A program made the position numbers and the translations under genes. Positions 59,905-64,000 of a stretch of DNA of 64,000 nucleotides are shown here, in pieces. The DNA is taken from NCBI GenBank assembly GCA_036186865.1, contig AP025041.1, positions 1,421,879 through 1,485,878 of the forward strand, read 5' to 3'. Within the stretch, counting starts at the first letter, position 1, and each line of letters opens with the position of its first letter. The notes under the pieces were generated by a model. It was given only the letters and a program-made list of their open reading frames with translations. It was not told where the DNA came from and searched no databases. Origin of the DNA: Eustoma russellianum (taxonomy: Eukaryota; Streptophyta; Magnoliopsida; Gentianales; Gentianaceae).

Positions 59905-60915
59905 GGATAGGATAGTATTATAGTGGTATATTTTTGACATGTGTTAATGGTTTGTTATCTGTTTTCTTTTCGAAGCCCTCTTGGACGTGTTGCTTTGTAT
60001 CCCAGTGACTATATGTCACATGCATTATATTTTTATTATTTTTAATTAGTTTTTATGATGTGACAGTTCATTAAGGCATTCCTCTTGTGGTGCTATGTTT
60101 CTAGAAAGCCTTAAATAGTCATAGCATGTATCCTAAAAAGCAAGAGGGAATATATGTTTAGTTTCAGTTTTGCTGGACCCTTTTTCATCATCCAGTAAAC
60201 CAATTGCATTTTTCTCTCCTTCAAGTATAAATTTTTTTCGTTTTTTAGAAAAGTAAGTCAACCTTCTAATTTTCAAATATCTCATCACATAAAGAAATAA
60301 CATTTGACAGTATATGTAAAAACAAATGACTTTACATTAGTGAGTAGTTTGCAATAATTAAAACTGGTACAACAATGAATATTGTATACTAACATTATCG
60401 GTATTATTGAGTCAAATGATGTAAAACCGTAACTTAAGCTTATTTTAGTCAGATCATTTAAAGTAAGACTATAATCTGCTCCTAAAACACCCGGCATTTT
60501 TTAATGTATATCTTGTCGCTTAATCTTGAAGTACAATATATGTGAGTTATATAAATTACCAATCTCATATTCCGTCAGCTTTTGTGTGCTTCCAATTTCA
60601 ACTGGCCCAGACTCAAACTAGCCCAATCCATAGAAAAAACAAGAAAATACCGTTGCGGGAAAAAAGGATCATACCCGGCGCGCTTTATCCACCACCAAAT
60701 CCAAAAGGGCCCGTTGGGCTGTGCAGTCTGAACCGTTCATGAGTCTCGTATTCGTAGAAGTTATTTCCTGCTATAGATTTCTAAAAGTTAGTTATTACAT
60801 ATGTTTGCACACTCATATAGTCTGTTATAATCGATAAATTATAGTTCATAGAATGAGGCACGTATAGATTGCATATGCTTTAATCAATTCAAATTGGTAG
60901 ATTTGTATAATAAAT
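59905..60915. other. 3' flank of the GDSL gene and intergenic DNA
   Basis: Presumed 3' UTR followed by AT-rich DNA. No gene seen. Confidence 0.45.
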
Positions 60916-60920
60916 ATGTA

Positions 60921-61053
60921 GGGTGATTCACTGGAATCAAACTCTCTTAGTCATTGGGATGGAGTATTGTTTGATTGCCTCTTACACTCCCCAGACTCTA
61001 GCGATAGCTTTTGCTTTAGTTAGGATATACTGGATATAATTGTTGTTGTTGTA
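60921..61053 (+). repeat. Au-type SINE 3' part
   Basis: gggtgattcactggaatcaa, actctcttagtcattgggat, ggagtattgtttgattgcct, ttacactccccagactctag and a gttgttgttg tail. It is the same element type as at 961-1080, but with the GTT tail of the standard Au family. Confidence 0.65.
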
Positions 61054-61550
61054 AGTATGTAGAGTAATTCGCATCTCATGAGTGTTGCACAGTATCTAGT
61101 TTGGACCTGGGTACTTACTCCTTGATCCCGTTTTATTCTTTTTCTGAAAGCTCTTTATCTGATAACTGAAGTCAACTGTGTTTGCTTTATTTATGATAGA
61201 AATACTGCCATTTGAAAATGTTGACAACTTGACGCTCACCATTCTGAATGGCTAAATTCTATTCGCTGTTGCCCCTAGTGCAGGAGTTGATACACCATCA
61301 TCTCGTGATCCACCTTACCCTTTTGCTGTGCCTGCTACCTAAGGGAGCCCCTTAATAATGTGCCAAATTTCCAAAGGCCGCTCTTAAGAAAGAACACAGC
61401 AGGAAGAATGTCAGCAAGCAGGAGACGTAGCTTTGATGATAGCCAGCTTCCGCTTGGGGATGTGTCCAGCTTGGTTGAGGGCCCAGCTTCGCTTAGCGAT
61501 GCTCTTGGTGAGGGCCTGAGTTCCAGTTCTGATTGGAATGCACGGGTAGC

Positions 61551-62705
61551 CAGGGGCGGAGGGAAGGGGGGGCCTGGGGGGGCACGTGCCCCCCCAACGT
61601 CGGTGCAAAAAGCCTATAGATAGGTAGGTGTATTTGTATTTTTGGTCATTCAGTTGCCCTTGCTTGACAAACAATAACCTTCTGTTACGTAGTCACATAG
61701 TGTTTAGCGTTCGACAATTCTCTGCTAAGTGACTAAAATGTGTCTAAAATTTACCGGAAGTTCGGTCTCTTAAATATATTAAAAAAAATTTCAAGGTTTG
61801 GAAAACTAGTAGTCTTTTTTGCATGTAAGGTAATCGTTGAAAACTAGTAGACTTTTTTGCATTAGTTTGCTTATGAAAATGAAAGTTTCTTTTTTTTAAT
61901 TGGTTGCTAATCTTACGAATCCTGTGAGGGCTGATGCTCGATAGTTGATATATATTAATTTAAAAACGGCATACGGTTATGCCACTCCGTTGGGGAAGAT
62001 GCTACAATTACACAGCTTTTATGATTTTATTTGGTTGCTCTAAAGTCGTTTCAAAGTTGAGAGCTACACATACCTTTAGGTTGCATTTAAATCCTTAGTG
62101 TCGGCTGTTGCTGGTGTGAAAACTATTTTATAATTTCTAGGCAGCTATGTACACCGTATATGATTGGTTCATTGATTCAGCATTCAGATAGTAAACTGTA
62201 AAAGGTAATATGCTTTTCCAAATGCCCATTGTTAAACACTAGCTTTTGTGACAGTTGTTTGTTTCTAATTTTTCTGCAATGAATATCGTCAAGACTGATC
62301 TACGCAACTGGTTGGGAAGTGACGTACTATCAGATTATTTATTGCGTTACTTTGAGAATGAAATTTTTAGCACCACTGAAGATAAAGCAACGATTTCAAT
62401 CAATGTCATCTCGAAGAACCTTTTTGCATCCCTTGACAAATCCTTCTCCAAATAAAAGATATGTATTGATGTATATTATTATATTCATTTAATAATTATG
62501 ATCCGCATATTGTTTGTTGTGTATTGTTTATTTTTTATGTACATTGGTTGATAGATGTGTTTTCTTTCACGTATTTTATGTTATAATACAAAAATATGTC
62601 TAGAAGATTTTGTCGGTTTTCTCGGTCTGAAACGGTGACCGGTGGTATTCCTATTGCGAAGCCTGTCAGTGCCCCTCCAAGAAGATATTCCTGGCTCCGC
62701 CACTG
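61551..62705 (+). mobile_element. hAT-family DNA transposon, internally deleted
   Basis: 1155 bases, starting CAGGGGCGGAGGG and ending GGCTCCGCCACTG, imperfect inverted ends of the cagtggcggagcc type. The 8-bp repeat cgggtagc flanks it exactly (61543-61550 and 62706-62713), the hAT target-site size. It contains the G/C-rich ggggggcacgtgcccccc near its left end. The remaining coding region is only the end of the transposase (next entry), so the copy is non-autonomous. Confidence 0.93.
62255..62455 (+). pseudogene. hAT transposase C-terminal remnant
   Basis: 66 codons including FSAMNIVKTDLRN, DYLLRYFENEIF and a stop. FSAMNI-KT-LRN followed by a YxExxIF helix is the end of the hAT dimerisation region in TTF/zf-MYM1-type plant hAT transposases. 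Everything upstream (zinc finger, catalytic core) is absent. Confidence 0.8.
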
Positions 62706-64000
62706 CGGGTAGCCGCATTTAATTTTGTACGTGCATTACTGCTGCACGGACCACGTGGCCACCAAGAAATTATTCAGAGTTTTGAGAAAATCATGAAGTT
62801 ATTTTTTCAGCATTTGGATGATCCGCATCATAAAGTGGCACAGGCTGCTCTGTCAACTTTGGCAGACCTTATCCCAGCTTGCAAGAAAATCTTCGAAGGT
62901 TATGTGGAGAGGATTTTACCTCATGTATTTTCTAGGTTAATTGATCCAAAAGAATCAGTTAGACAGCCTTGCTCTACTACTCTGGAAATTGTTGGCAAAA
63001 CTTATGGTATTGATTCCCTTTTACCAGCTTTGCTTCGGTCTCTCGATGAACAGCGTTCACCTAAGGCAAAGTTGGCTACAATTGAGTTTGCAATTGGTTC
63101 ATTTAATAAGCACCCATCTAATTCTGAAGGTTCTGGTAATAGTGGTATCTTAAAGTTGTGGCTTGCAAAACTGACGCCTTTGGTCCATGACAAAAATACA
63201 AAATTGAAGGAAGCGGCAATTACATGCATAATATCAGTGTTTACCTACTTTGATTCAGTATCAGTACTAAACTTCATTCTTAGTTTATCAGTCGAAGAAC
63301 AAAATTCCTTGAGGAGAGCCCTCAAGCAGTTCACTCCTCGCATTGAAGTGGACTTGATGAACTTTCTGCACAGCAAGAAGGATAGGCGTTCCAAGTTTTC
63401 TTATGATTCAGCTGATATTGTGGGAACATGTTCTGAAGAGGGAGGATATGTTGGGGTGGCAAAGAAAGGATCTTTATTTGGCAGGTATTCTTCAGGTTCA
63501 GTTGACAGTGATGGAGGGAGAAAATGGACTTATCTTCAAGATTCAGCCCATGCCACAGGTCCCGTTGGGCGCACATCTGACAAAATTTAGGGACATATGT
63601 ATAACACCGTTGAGACTGTTTCTCATGTTGATTTTGTGAGTGCTAAATCCAACGAAATGAAGTATGCTGCACCTGCTGCCATTGATAACATATGGCCTAG
63701 TTGTGACCAGACAGCTAGCGTGAATGGCAGTGCCAACGTGGAACCTACTTTAACACCGCACTTGGACATGAATGGGCTTATTAGTTTTAATAATATGCAG
63801 GTCGCAGCAACAACACAGATTGTTGATGAGGTAAAAGATGAGTTGGAACTTAACACGTCAAACTTGCAGCTCTGAAAATGATCCCTGATACAGAACCAGA
63901 ACCAAGCATTCTTCAAATCCTTCATGTGGTGAGTCATCCTTATTAAAGTGTTGTTTAGAAGAGCAAATTGGTGGACTCACTGAGCATTTCTGCTAGTTTT

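Larger units (their letters stand above)
61284..63928 (+). pseudogene. CLASP (CLIP-associated protein) pseudogene fragment
   Basis: CLASP is a microtubule plus-end protein. An acceptor (ctagtgcag, to 61283) is followed by VDTPSSRDPPYPFAVPAT and TAA (61340-61342). About 20 bases on, in another frame, VPNFQRPLLRKNTAGRMSAS and RRRSFDDSQLPLGDV appear, so the long serine-rich linker expected between them is missing. The frame then reaches SSDWNARV, is cut by a hAT element, and resumes as AFNFVRALLLHGP, KLFFQHLDDPHHKVAQAALS and a long TOG/HEAT-like stretch (SLLPALLRSLDEQRSPKAKL, SVEEQNSLRRALKQFTPRIE, SLFGRYSSGSVDSDGGRKW). A single TAG at 63588-63590 interrupts it; the same frame goes on (MYNTVETVSHVDF) to a TGA at about 63873, after which KMIPDTEPEPSILQILHV continues in another frame to a GTGAGT donor. 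Splice sites remain, so it is a duplicated, not processed, copy. It may extend past the window. Confidence 0.88.

Overview
The window is plant nuclear DNA, most likely from a eudicot: AT-rich intergenic space, GT-AG intron-split genes whose products match angiosperm families (YUCCA auxin-biosynthesis enzyme, chloroplast glutaredoxin, tetraspanin, GDSL lipase, TRM protein, CLASP), and dense remains of Ty1/copia and Ty3/gypsy retrotransposons, SINEs, hAT, Mutator-like and Stowaway-like elements. I see no bacterial operon, CRISPR array, rRNA gene or clear organelle insertion. The species cannot be named from this sequence alone.

Layout. 1-8.7 kb: gene-free, with a Mutator-like MITE, SINE pieces and a TAA microsatellite. 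8.9-10.4 kb (+): a YUC5-like flavin monooxygenase (3 exons). 10.4-15 kb: gene-free. 15.0-17.0 kb (+): a GRXS12-type plastid glutaredoxin (5 exons, one of 27 bases). 19.3-20.9 kb (+): a plastid DUF3493 (LPA1-related) membrane protein (4 exons). 22.6-23.4 kb (-): a decayed copy of psaE (photosystem I subunit IV) that keeps the expected introns but has two one-base deletions. 24.3-27.3 kb (-): an internally deleted copia element with both LTRs and a perfect 5-bp target duplication. 27.3-31.5 kb: repeats only. About 31.6-36.7 kb (+): a TRM family protein of 954 residues (DUF4378). 37-39 kb: TIR and foldback elements. 40.5-42.9 kb (-): a TOM2A/TET18-20-type tetraspanin (5 exons). 43-54.8 kb: a transposon-rich block with a gypsy gag ORF, a small solo LTR, LTR-like sequences, a tRNA-derived SINE and foldback MITEs. 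55.0-59.9 kb (+): a GDSL esterase/lipase whose introns are swollen by SINEs. 61.3 kb to the window end (+): a CLASP pseudogene broken by a hAT transposon with an exact 8-bp target duplication, an in-frame TAG and frameshifts.

The genes do not form one pathway. Three plastid-related loci (glutaredoxin, DUF3493 protein, dead psaE) lie within about 8 kb, but nothing in the sequence suggests more than chance. The most unusual content is (i) two foldback MITE families with 9-bp target duplications, both with mirrored ACGTG cores in their arms, (ii) a tandem duplication in the tetraspanin that copies a 5' splice site in frame, (iii) the YUC5-like enzyme lacking six conserved residues, and (iv) the two readable pseudogenes. 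I found no clear candidate for a wholly new biological system. Family names rest on remembered conservation and were not checked by a search.
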